From Auanema rhodensis (Eukaryota; Nematoda; Chromadorea; Rhabditida; Rhabditidae): a stretch of DNA of 64,000 nucleotides. How positions within the stretch are numbered: position 1 is the first letter of the stretch; every line of letters starts with the position of its first letter. The stretch covers positions 3,720,001 through 3,784,000 of the forward strand of contig OZ059898.1 of NCBI GenBank assembly GCA_964057225.1, in the 5' to 3' direction. The notes under the pieces are model-generated. The model was not told the DNA's origin and made no database searches. It saw nothing but the letters and a program-made list of their open reading frames with translations. Positions 1 to 10,600 of this stretch are shown here, in pieces. Made by a program: the position numbers and the translations under genes.

Positions 1-162
1 TGTACATGGAAACTCAACATACAGTAATGCATCATTTTTCAAACGATCATAACTAATTTTTGTATCGAGCTTTTCTCAATATAGTATAGTGCATTCGATG
101 CGGATTTTTAAGCTGCGTCGATCTGTGTTATTAGATTTGCGCTAGCTCGAAAATGCACCGAG

Positions 163-176
163 ATATCAACTGATAT
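163..176. other. Conserved dyad ATATCA-NN-TGATAT, spacer AC (example copy)
   Basis: Six-base arms form a perfect inverted repeat around a two-base spacer. In every monomer I inspected the arms are intact while the spacer is AA (most copies), AC (this copy and others in regions A to E) or CA (copies just before the aacactgtcc monomer in the HOR zone). Changes confined to the spacer are what a site read as a symmetric dyad would show, for example by a dimeric DNA-binding protein. Chance and homogenisation could also produce the pattern. Function is inference only. Confidence 0.6.
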
Positions 177-257
177 AGGTTCACACTTATATCCTCGATT
201 TTCACCCTGAAGAATTAATTTTTTCGTTGAATAACAATGTCCATCGTCTTTGTCTTG

Positions 258-349
258 GAAAAAGGAATCTAAAAACATCTACTTTTTGTGAAATTATTCG
301 GAAATTTTTCGGGAAAATTTTTGTCAAAATGTTTTTGGAAGCAATTTTG
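258..349 (+). other. A/T-tract-rich block of the monomer (example copy)
   Basis: Runs of A and T of four to nine bases follow each other at about 8-14 bp steps from the ggaaaaagg word to caattttgag. The second part contains four degenerate sub-repeats of about 12-14 bp, each an A-run followed by a T-run (ggaaattttt, ggaaaattttt, caaaatgttttt, aaccaatttt). This suggests the block grew from a short tandem duplication. A-tracts of this kind can bend DNA, but the spacing here is not a strict helical repeat, so curvature is plausible and not demonstrated. Much of the left-half subtype variation falls in and beside this block. Confidence 0.55.
297..314 (+). other. TTCG/CGGGA pair resembling a CENP-B box, with wrong spacing; contains TTCnnGAA
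   Basis: TTCG at 297-300 and CGGGA at 310-314 are separated by nine bases (GAAATTTTT). The mammalian CENP-B box core needs seven bases with a central A, so this is not a canonical box. The overlapping TTCGGGAA at 308-315 fits a TTCnnGAA heat-shock-element dimer. Other monomer types alter the motif: atctgg or atttgg destroys the first TTCG, and cgaga replaces cggga while keeping TTCnnGAA. The 350-bp form loses the C. The similarity may be accidental in A/T-rich DNA. Confidence 0.25.
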
Positions 350-578
350 AGTGTACATGGAAACTCAACATACAGTAATGCATCATTTTTCAAACGATCA
401 TAACTAATTTTTGTATCGAGCTTTTCTCAATATAGTATAGTGCATTCGATGCGGATTTTTAAGCTGCGTCGATCTGTGTTATCAGATTTGCGCTAGCTCG
501 AAAATGCACCGAGATATCAAATGATATAGGTTCACACTTATATCCTCGATTTTCACCCTGAAGAATTAAGTTTTTTCG

Positions 579-940
579 TTGAATAACAATGTCCATCGTC
601 TTTGTCTTGGAAAAAGGAATCTAAAAACATCTACTTTTTGTGAAATTATTCGGAAATTTTTCGGGAAAATTTTTGTCAAAATGTTTTTGGAACCAATTTT
701 GAGTGTACATGGAAACTCTTTTTCAACTCAACATACAGTAATGCATCATTTTTCAAACGATCATAACTAATTTTTGTATTGAGCTTTTCTTAATGTAGTA
801 TAGTGCATTCGATGCGGATTTTTAAGCTGCGTCGATCTGTGTTATTAGATTTGCGCTAGCTCGAAAATGCACCGAGATATCAACTGATATAGGTTCACAC
901 TTATATCCTCGATTTTCACCCTGAAGAATTAATTTTTTCG
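579..940 (+). repeat. Representative long (L) 362-bp monomer
   Basis: This copy has the same organisation as the short monomer plus the 11-bp segment at 719-729. By my count 63 of the 180 monomers in the window are L. The extra 11 bases keep a 63-codon frame open on the plus strand, so short ORFs appear mainly in L monomers. That is a by-product of the repeat and not evidence of coding. L copies are isolated or paired in regions A, B, C and E, fill region D completely, and occupy fixed slots in the HOR units of region F. Confidence 0.92.
714..729 (+). repeat. 11-bp length polymorphism flanked by AACTC direct repeats (example copy)
   Basis: In L monomers AACTC (714-718) is followed by TTTTTC and a second AACTC (725-729). 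In S monomers only one AACTC remains, then aacatac. The difference is therefore exactly one repeat plus spacer, as expected from slippage or microhomology deletion between 5-bp repeats. In many S copies of regions E and F the site is further changed to ggaaattcaac. The L and S states occur with several otherwise distinct left-half types (tgtg, gctaaa, tataaa, cataaa), so the indel has been reassorted by recombination or has arisen more than once. Confidence 0.9.
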
Positions 941-3900
941 TTGAATAACAATGTCCATCGTCTTTGTCTTGGAAAAAGGAATCTAAAAACATCTACTTTT
1001 TGTGAAATTATTCGGAAATTTTTCGGGAAAATTTTTGTCAAAATGTTTTTGGAAGCAATTTTGAGTGTACATGGAAACTCTTTTTCAACTCAACATACAG
1101 TAATGCATCATTTTTCAAACGATCATAACTAATTTTTGTATCGAGCTTTTCTCAATATAGTATAGTGCATTCGATGCGGATTTTTAAGCTGCGTCGATCT
1201 GTGTTATCAGATTTGCGCTAGCTTGAAAATGCACCGAGATATCAAATGATATAGGTTCACACTTATATCCTCGATTTTCACCCTGAAGAATTAATTTTTT
1301 CGTTGAATAACAATGTCCATCGTCTTTGTCTTGGAAAAAGGAATCTAAAAACATCTACTTTTTGTGAAATTATTCGGAAATTTTTCGGGAAAATTTTTGT
1401 CAAAATGTTTTTGGAAGCAATTTTGAGTGTACATGGAAACTCTTTTTCAACTCAACATACAGTAATGCATCATTTTTCAAACGATCATAACTAATTTTTG
1501 TATCGAGCTTTTCTCAATATAGTATAGTGCATTCGATGCGGATTTTTAAGCTGCGTCGATCTGTGTTATTAGATTTGCGCTAGCTCGAAAATGCACCGAG
1601 ATATCAACTGATATAGGTTCACACTTATATCCTCGATTTTCACCCTGAAGAATTAATTTTTTCGTTGAATAACAATGTCCATCGTCTTTGTCTTGGAAAA
1701 AGGAATCTAAAAACATCTACTTTTTGTGAAATTATTCGGAAATTTTTCGGGAAAATTTTTGTCAAAATGTTTTTGGAAGCAATTTTGAGTGTACATGGAA
1801 ACTCAACATACAGTAATGCATCATTTTTCAAACGATCATAACTAATTTTTGTATCGAGCTTTTCTCAATATAGTATAGTGCATTCGATGCGGATTTTTAA
1901 GCTGCGTCGATCTGTGTTATCAGATTTGCGCTAGCTTGAAAATGCACCGAGATATCAAATGATATAGGTTCACACTTATATCCTCGATTTTCACCCTGAA
2001 GAATTAATTTTTTCGTTGAATAACAATGTCCATCGTCTTTGTCTTGGAAAAAGGAATCTAAAAACATCTACTTTTTGTGAAATTATTCGGAAATTTTTCG
2101 GGAAAATTTTTGTCAAAATGTTTTTGGAAGCAATTTTGAGTGTACATGGAAACTCAACATACAGTAATGCATCATTTTTCAAACGATCATAACTAATTTT
2201 TGTATCGAGCTTTTCTCAATATAGTATAGTGCATTCGATGCGGATTTTTAAGCTGCGTCGATCTGTGTTATCAGATTTGCGCTAGCTTGAAAATGCACCG
2301 AGATATCAAATGATATAGGTTCACACTTATATCCTCGATTTTCACCCTGAAGAATTAAGTTTTTTCGTTGAATAACAATGTCCATCGTCTTTGTCTTGGA
2401 AAAAGGAATCTAAAAACATCTACTTTTTGTGAAATTGTTCGGAAATTTTTCGGGAAAATTTTTGTCAAAATGTTTTTGGAACCAATTTTGAGTGTACATG
2501 GAAACTCTTTTTCAACTCAACATACAGTAATGCATCATTTTTCAAACGATCATAACTAATTTTTGTATTGAGCTTTTCTCAATGTAGTATAGTGCATTCG
2601 ATGCGGATTTTTAAGCTGCGTCGATCTCTGTTATCAGATTTGCGCTAGCTTGAAAATGCACCGAGATATCAAATGATATAGGTTCACACTTATATCCTCG
2701 ATTTTCACCGTGAAGAATTTATTTTTTCGTTGAATAACAATGTCCATCGTCTTTGTCTTGGAAAAAGGAATCTAAAAACATCTACTTTTTGTGAAATTAT
2801 TCGGAAATTTTTCGGGAAAATTTTTGTCAAAATGTTTTTGGAACCAATTTTGAGTGTACATGGAAACTCTTTTTCAACTCAACATACAGTAATGCATCAT
2901 TTTTCAAACGATCATAACTAATTTTTGTATTGAGCTTTTCTCAGTGTAGTATAGTGCATTCGATGCGGATTTTTAAGCTGCGTCGATCTGTGTTATTAGA
3001 TTTGGGCTAGCTCGAAAATGCACCGAGATATCAACTGATATATGTTCACACTTATATCCTCGATTTTCACCTTGAAGAATTTATTTTTTCGTTGAATAAC
3101 AATGTCCATCGTCTTTGTCTTGGAAAAAGGAATCTAAAAACATCTACTTTTTGTGAAATTATTCGGAAATTTTTCGGGAAAATTTTTGTCAAAATGTTTT
3201 TGGAAGCAATTTTGAGTGTACATGGAAACTCAACATACAGTAATGCATCATTTTTCAAACGATCATAACTAATTTTTGTATTGAGCTTTTCTCAGTGTAG
3301 TATAGTGCATTCGATGCGGATTTTTAAGCTGCGTCGATCTGTGTTATTAGATTTGCGCTAGCTCGAAAATGCACCGAGATATCAAATGATATAGGTTCAC
3401 ACTTATATCCTCGATTTTCACCGTGAAGAATTTATTTTTTCGTTGAATAACAATGTCCATCGTCTTTGTCTTGGAAAAAGGAATCTAAAAACATCTACTT
3501 TTTGTGAAATTATTCGGAAATTTTTCGGGAAAATTTTTGTCAAAATGTTTTTGGAACCAATTTTGAGTGTACATGGAAACTCAACATACAGTAATGCATC
3601 ATTTTTCAAACGATCATAACTAATTTTTGTATTGAGCTTTTCTTAATGTAGTATAGTGCATTCGATGCGGATTTTTAAGCTGCGTCGATCTCTGTTATCA
3701 GATTTGCGCTAGCTTGAAAATGCACCGAGATATCAAATGATATAGGTTCACACTTATATCCTCGATTTTCACCGTGAAGAATTTATTTTTTCGTTGAATA
3801 ACAATGTCCATCGTCTTTGTCTTGGAAAAAGGAATCTAAAAACATCTACTTTTTGTGAAATTATTCGGAAATTTTTCGGGAAAATTTTTGTCAAAATGTT

Positions 3901-5548
3901 TTTGGAACCAATTTTGAGTGTACATGGAAACTCAACATACAGTAATGCATCATTTTTCAAACGATCATAACTAATTTTTGTATTGAGCTTTTCTCAGTGT
4001 AGTATAGTGCATTCGATGCGGATTTTTAAGCTGCGTCGATCTGTGTTATTAGATTTGGGCTAGCTCGAAAATGCACCGAGATATCAACTGATATATGTTC
4101 ACACTTATATCCTCGATTTTCACCTTGAAGAATTAATTTTTTCGTTGAATAACAACGTCCATCGTCTTTGTCTTGAAAAAAGGAATGTAAAAACATCTAC
4201 TTTTTGCTAAATTATCTGGAAATTTTTCGGGAAAATTTTTGTCAAAATGTTTTTGGAACTAATTTTGAGTGTACATGGAAACTCAACATACAGTAATGCA
4301 TCATTTTTCAAACGATCATAACTAATTTTTGTATTGAGCTTTTCTCAGTGTAGTATAGTGCATTCGATGCGGATTTTTAAGCTGCGTCGATCTGTGTTAT
4401 TAGATTTGCGCTAGCTTGAAAATGCACCGAGATATCAAATGATATAGGTTCACACTTATATCCTCGATTTTCACCCTGAAGAATTAATTTTTTCGTTGAA
4501 TAACAATGTCCATCGTCTTTGTCTTGAAAAAAGGAATGTAAAAACATCTACTTTTTGCTAAATTATCTGGAAATTTTTCGGGAAAATTTTTGTCAAAATG
4601 TTTTTGGAACTAATTTTGAGTGTACATGGAAACTCAACATACAGTAATGCATCATTTTTCAAACGATCATAACTAATTTTTGTATTGAGCTTTTCTCAGT
4701 GTAGTATAGTGCATTCGATGCGGATTTTTAAGCTGCGTCGATCTGTGTTATTAGATTTGCGCTAGCTTGAAAATGCACCGAGATATCAAATGATATAGGT
4801 TCACACTTATATCCTCGATTTTCACCCTGAAGAATTAATTTTTTCGTTGAATAACAATGTCCATCGTCTTTGTCTTGAAAAAAGGAATGTAAAAACATCT
4901 ACTTTTTGCTAAATTATCTGGAAATTTTTCGGGAAAATTTTTGTCAAAATGTTTTTGGAACTAATTTTGAGTGTACATGGAAACTCAACATACAGTAATG
5001 CATCATTTTTCAAACGATCATAACTAATTTTTGTATTGAGCTTTTCTTAATGTAGTATAGTGCATTCGATGCGGATTTTTAAGCTGCGTCGATCTCTGTT
5101 ATCAGATTTGCGCTAGCTTGAAAATGCACCGAGATATCAAATGATATAGGTTCACACTTATATCCTCGATTTTCACCCTGAAGAATTAATTTTTTCGTTG
5201 AATAACAATGTCCATCGTCTTTGTCTTGAAAAAAGGAATGTAAAAACATCTACTTTTTGCTAAATTATCTGGAAATTTTTCGGGAAAATTTTTGTCAAAA
5301 TGTTTTTGGAACTAATTTTGAGTGTACATGGAAACTCAACATACAGTAATGCATCATTTTTCAAACGATCATAACTAATTTTTGTATTGAGCTTTTCTCA
5401 GTGTAGTATAGTGCATTCGATGCGGATTTTTAAGCTGCGTCGATCTGTGTTATCAGATTTGGGCTAGCTTGAAAATGCACCGAGATATCAAATGATATAG
5501 GTTCACACTTATATCCTCGATTTTCACCCTGAAGAATTAATTTTTTCG

Positions 5549-6952
5549 TTGAATAACAATGTCCATCGTCTTTGTCTTGAAAAAAGGAATGTAAAAACAT
5601 CTACTTTTTGCTAAATTATCTGGAAATTTTTCGGGAAAATTTTTGTCAAAATGTTTTTGGAACCAATTTTGAGTGTACATGGAAACTCAACATACAGTAA
5701 TGCATCATTTTTCAAACGATCATAACTAATTTTTGTATTGAGCTTTTCTTAATGTAGTATAGTGCATTCGATGCGGATTTTTAAGCTGCGTCGATCTGTG
5801 TTATCAGATCTGGGCTAGCTTGAAAATGCACCGAGATATCAAATGATATAGGTTCACACTTATATCCTCGATTTTCACCCTGAAGAATTAATTTTTTCGT
5901 TGAATAACAATGTCCATCGTCTTTGTCTTGAAAAAAGGAATGTAAAAACATCTACTTTTTGCTAAATTATCTGGAAATTTTTCGGGAAAATTTTTGTCAA
6001 AATGTTTTTGGAACTAATTTTGAGTGTACATGGAAACTCAACATACAGTAATGCATCATTTTTCAAACGATCATAACTAATTTTTGTATTGAGCTTTTCT
6101 AAGTGTAGTATAGTGCATTCGATGCGGATTTTTAAGCTGCGTCGATCTGTGTTATCAGATTTGGGCTAGCTTGAAAATGCACCGAGATATCAAATGATAT
6201 AGGTTCACACTTATATCCTCGATTTTCACCCTGAAGAATTAATTTTTTCGTTGAATAACAATGTCCATCGTCTTTGTCTTGAAAAAAGGAATGTAAAAAC
6301 ATCTACTTTTTGCTAAATTATCTGGAAATTTTTCGGGAAAATTTTTGTCAAAATGTTTTTGGAACCAATTTTGAGTGTACATGGAAACTCAACATACAGT
6401 AATGCATCATTTTTCAAACGATCATAACTAATTTTTGTATTGAGCTTTTCTTAATGTAGTATAGTGCATTCGATGCGGATTTTTAAGCTGCGTCGATCTG
6501 TGTTATCAGATCTGGGCTAGCTTGAAAATGCACCGAGATATCAAATGATATAGGTTCACACTTATATCCTCGATTTTCACCCTGAAGAATTAATTTTTTC
6601 GTTGAATAACAATGTCCATCGTCTTTGTCTTGGAAAAAGGAATGTAAAAACATCTACTTTCTGCTAAATTATCTGGAAATTTTTCGGGAAAATTTTTGTC
6701 AAAATGTTTTTGGAAGCAATTTTGAGTGTACATGGAAACTCAACATACAGTAATGCATCATTTTTCAAACGATCATAACTAATTTTTGTATTGAGCTTTT
6801 CTTAATGTAGTATAGTGCATTCGATGCGGATTTTTAAGCTGCGTCGATCTGTGTTATCAGATTTGGGCTAGCTTGAAAATGCACCGAGATATCAAATGAT
6901 ATAGGTTCACACTTATATCCTCGATTTTCACCCTGAAGAATTAATTTTTTCG
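5549..6952 (+). repeat. Local 702-bp dimer repetition
   Basis: The monomers at 5549 and 6251 share the private right-half variant cagatctgggctagc, which I see only near 5806 and 6508, exactly 702 bp (two monomers) apart. This points to a recent two-monomer duplication. The variant also extends the inverted repeat GATCTG-tgttat-CAGATC from five to six base pairs per arm. Confidence 0.7.
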
Positions 6953-7654
6953 TTGAATAACAATGTCCATCGTCTTTGTCTTGAAAAAAGGAATGTAAAA
7001 ACATCTACTTTTTGCTAAATTATCTGGAAATTTTTCGGGAAAATTTTTGTCAAAATGTTTTTGGAAGCAATTTTGAGTGTACATGGAAACTCAACATACA
7101 GTAATGCATCATTTTTCAAACGATCATAACTAATTTTTGTATTGAGCTTTTCTTAATGTAGTATAGTGCATTCGATGCGGATTTTTAAGCTGCGTCGATC
7201 TCTGTTATCAGATTTGGGCTAGCTTGAAAATGCACCGAGATATCAAATGATATAGGTTCACACTTATATCCTCGATTTTCACCCTGAAGAATTAATTTTT
7301 TCGTTGAATAACAATGTCCATCGTCTTTGTCTTGAAAAAAGGAATGTAAAAACATCTACTTTTTGCTAAATTATCTGGAAATTTTTCGGGAAAATTTTTG
7401 TCAAAATGTTTTTGGAACCAATTTTGAGTGTACATGGAAACTCAACATACAGTAATGCATCATTTTTCAAACGATCATAACTAATTTTTGTATTGAGCTT
7501 TTCTCAGTGTAGTATAGTGCATTCGATGCGAATTTTTAAGCTGCGTCGATCTCTGTTATCAGATTTGGGCTAGCTTGAAAATGCACCGAGATATCAAATG
7601 ATATAGGTTCACACTTATATCCTCGATTTTCACCCTGAAGAATTAATTTTTTCG

Positions 7655-10600
7655 TTGAATAACAATGTCCATCGTCTTTGTCTTGAAAAAAGGAATGTAA
7701 AAACATCTACTTTTTGCTAAATTATCTGGAAATTTTTCGGGAAAATTTTTGTCAAAATGTTTTTGGAACCAATTTTGAGTGTACATGGAAACTCAACATA
7801 CAGTAATGCATCATTTTTCAAACGATCATAACTAATTTTTGTATTGAGCTTTTCTCAGTGTAGTATAGTGCATTCGATGCGAATTTTTAAGCTGCGTCGA
7901 TCTCTGTTATCAGATTTGCGCTAGCTTGAAAATGCACCGAGATATCAAATGATATAGGTTCACACTTATATCCTCGATTTTCACCCTGAAGAATTAATTT
8001 TTTCGTTGAATAACAATGTCCATCGTCTTTGTCTTGGAAAAAGGAATCTAAAAACATCTACTTTTTGTGAAATTATTCGGAAATTTTTCGGGAAAATTTT
8101 TGTCAAAATGTTTTTGGAAGCAATTTTGAGTGTACATGGAAACTCTTTTTCAACTCAACATACAGTAATGCATCATTTTTCAAACGATCATAACTAATTT
8201 TTGTATTGAGCTTTTCTTAATGTAGTATAGTGCATTCGATGCGGATTTTTAAGCTGCGTCGATCTGTGTTATTAGATTTGGGCTAGCTCGAAAATGCACC
8301 GAGATATCAACTGATATAGGTTCACACTTATATCCTCGATTTTCACCCTGAAGAATTAATTTTTTCGTTGAATAACAATGTCCATCGTCTTTGTCATGGA
8401 AAAAGGAATCTAAAAACATCTACTTTTTGTGAAATTATTCGGAAATTTTTCGGGAAAATTTTTGTCAAAATGTTTTTGGAACCAATTTTGAGTGTACATG
8501 GAAACTCAACATACAGTAATGCATCATTTTTCAAACGATCATAACTAATTTTTGTATTGAGCTATTCTCAGTGTAGTATAGTGCATTCGATGCGGATTTT
8601 TAAGCTGCGTCGATCTCTGTTATCAGATTTGCGCTAGCTTGAAAATGCACCGAGATATCAAATGATATAGGTTCACACTTATATCCTCGATTTTCACCGT
8701 GAAGAATTTATTTTTTCGTTGAATAACAATGTCCATCGTCTTTGTCTTAAAAAAAGGAATGTAAAAACATCTACTTTTTGCTAAATTATCTGGAAATTTT
8801 TCGAGAAAATTTTTGTCAAAATGTTTTTGGAAGCAATTTTGAGTGTACATGGAAACTCAACATACAGTAATGCATCATTTTTCAAACGATCATAACTAAT
8901 TTTTGTATTGAGCTTTTCTCAGTGTAGTATAGTGCATTCGATGCGGATTTTTAAGCTGCGTCGATCTCTGTTATCAGATTTGGGCTAGCTTGAAAATGCA
9001 CCGAGATATCAAATGATATAGGTTCACACTTATATCCTCGATTTTCACCGTGAAGAATTTATTTTTTCGTTGAATAACAATGTCCATCGTCTTTGTCTTG
9101 GAAAAAGGAATGTAAAAACATCTACTTTTTGCTAAATTATCTGGAAATTTTTCGGGAAAATTTTTGTCAAAATGTTTTTGGAAGCAATTTTGAGTGTACA
9201 TGGAAACTCAACATACAGTAATGCATCATTTTTCAAACGATCATAACTAATTTTTGTATTGAGCTATTCTCAGTGTAGTATAGTGCATTCGATGCGGATT
9301 TTTAAGCTGCGTCGATCTCTGTTATCAGATTTGCGCTAGCTTGAAAATGCACCGAGATATCAAATGATATAGGTTCACACTTATATCCTCGATTTTCACC
9401 GTGAAGAATTTATTTTTTCGTTGAATAACAATGTCCATCGTCTTTGTCTTGGAAAAAGGAATGTAAAAACATCTACTTTTTGCTAAATTATCTGGAAATT
9501 TTTCGGGAAAATTTTTGTCAAAATGTTTTTGGAAGCAATTTTGAGTGTACATGGAAACTCAACATACAGTAATGCATCATTTTTCAAACGATCATAACTA
9601 ATTTTTGTATTGAGCTATTCTCAGTGTAGTATAGTGCATTCGATGCGGATTTTTAAGCTGCGTCGATCTCTGTTATCAGATTTGCGCTAGCTTGAAAATG
9701 CACCGAGATATCAAATGATATAGGTTCACACTTATATCCTCGATTTTCACCCTGAAGAATTAATTTTTTCGTTGAATAACAATGTCCATCGTCTTTGTCT
9801 TGGAAAAAGGAATGTAAAAACATCTACTTTTTGCTAAATTATCTGGAAATTTTTCGGGAAAATTTTTGTCAAAATGTTTTTGGAAGCAATTTTGAGTGTA
9901 CATGGAAACTCAACATACAGTAATGCATCATTTTTCAAACGATCATAACTAATTTTTGTATTGAGCTATTCTCAGTGTAGTATAGTGCATTCGATGCGGA
10001 TTTTTAAGCTGCGTCGATCTCTGTTATCAGATTTGCGCTAGCTTGAAAATGCACCGAGATATCAAATGATATAGGTTCACACTTATATCCTCGATTTTCA
10101 CCCTGAAGAATTAATTTTTTCGTTGAATAACAATGTCCATCGTCTTTGTCTTGGAAAAAGGAATGTAAAAACATCTACTTTTTGCTAAATTATCTGGAAA
10201 TTTTTCGGGAAAATTTTTGTCAAAATGTTTTTGGAAGCAATTTTGAGTGTACATGGAAACTCAACATACAGTAATGCATCATTTTTCAAACGATCATAAC
10301 TAATTTTTGTATTGAGCTTTTCTTAATGTAGTATAGTGCATTCGATGCGGATTTTTAAGCTGCGTCGATCTCTGTTATCAGATTTGGGCTAGCTTGAAAA
10401 TGCACCGAGATATCAAATGATATAGGTTCACACTTATATCCTCGATTTTCACCCTGAAGAATTAATTTTTTCGTTGAATAACAATGTCCATCGTCTTTGT
10501 CTTGAAAAAAGGAATGTAAAAACATCTACTTTTTGCTAAATTATCTGGAAATTTTTCGGGAAAATTTTTGTCAAAATGTTTTTGGAACCAATTTTGAGTG

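Larger units (their letters stand above)
227..578 (+). repeat. Representative short (S) monomer
   Basis: This anchor-to-anchor copy illustrates the short form. It measures 352 bp because the next anchor follows one extra base in the pre-anchor G/T-run; the usual S spacing is 351 bp. It reads through a left half rich in A and T tracts, the indel site in its short state (ggaaactc directly followed by aacatac), and a right half with a higher GC share (cattcgatgcgg, gctgcgtcgatctg, ttgcgctagc). It ends with the dyad and the pre-anchor ctgaagaatt segment. NheI (GCTAGC), EcoRV (GATATC) and NsiI (ATGCAT) sites occur once per typical monomer and should produce a ladder. Confidence 0.92.
1..4144 (+). 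repeat. Array region A: mixed 351/362-bp monomers, tgtgaaattattcgg type
   Basis: This region holds a partial first monomer and 11 anchored monomers (227, 579, 941, 1303, 1665, 2016, 2368, 2730, 3092, 3443, 3794). Five are L (579, 941, 1303, 2368, 2730). Their left halves carry cttggaaaaagg, gaatcta and tgtgaaattattcgg. Up to about 2.25 kb, six copies carry tgtatcgagc with ctcaatatag, where later copies have tgtattgagc and ctcaatgtag or ctcagtgtag. Two monomers, at 579 and 2368, have one extra base before the T-run (aattaag then six T), giving 352-bp spacings. The private variants suggest a separately homogenised subfamily that may continue to the left. Confidence 0.9.

Noticed and set aside
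176-200. Possible RNA polymerase III B box at ggttcacac
   Set aside because: Only the first five bases fit GGTTCGANTCC. The rest does not, and no A box or tRNA-like fold is visible at a suitable distance.
297-314. Functional CENP-B box
   Set aside because: The spacing between TTCG and CGGG is nine bases instead of seven, and most monomers to the right have lost one half. It is kept only as a low-confidence resemblance.
202-393. Recurrent 63-codon minus-strand ORFs in S monomers
   Set aside because: They start with TTG on the minus strand, recur with every suitable monomer, and vary with satellite subtype and not as a protein family would.
579-770. Recurrent 63-codon plus-strand ORFs in L monomers (this and many copies at 362-bp steps)
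   Set aside because: They begin with TTG, exist because the 11-bp segment keeps the frame open, and are lost in S monomers and in gctaaa L monomers that have an in-frame stop. Substitutions show no preference for synonymous sites. They are repeat by-products, not genes.
8623-8850. 75-codon minus-strand ORFs in region B, starting with ATG
   Set aside because: They have a true ATG but appear only where gctaaa-type (or, at 16355-16582, tataaa-type) S monomers follow a caccgtgaagaattt or similar lead that removes a stop. The frame crosses satellite sequence with no domain, no codon bias and no upstream signal.
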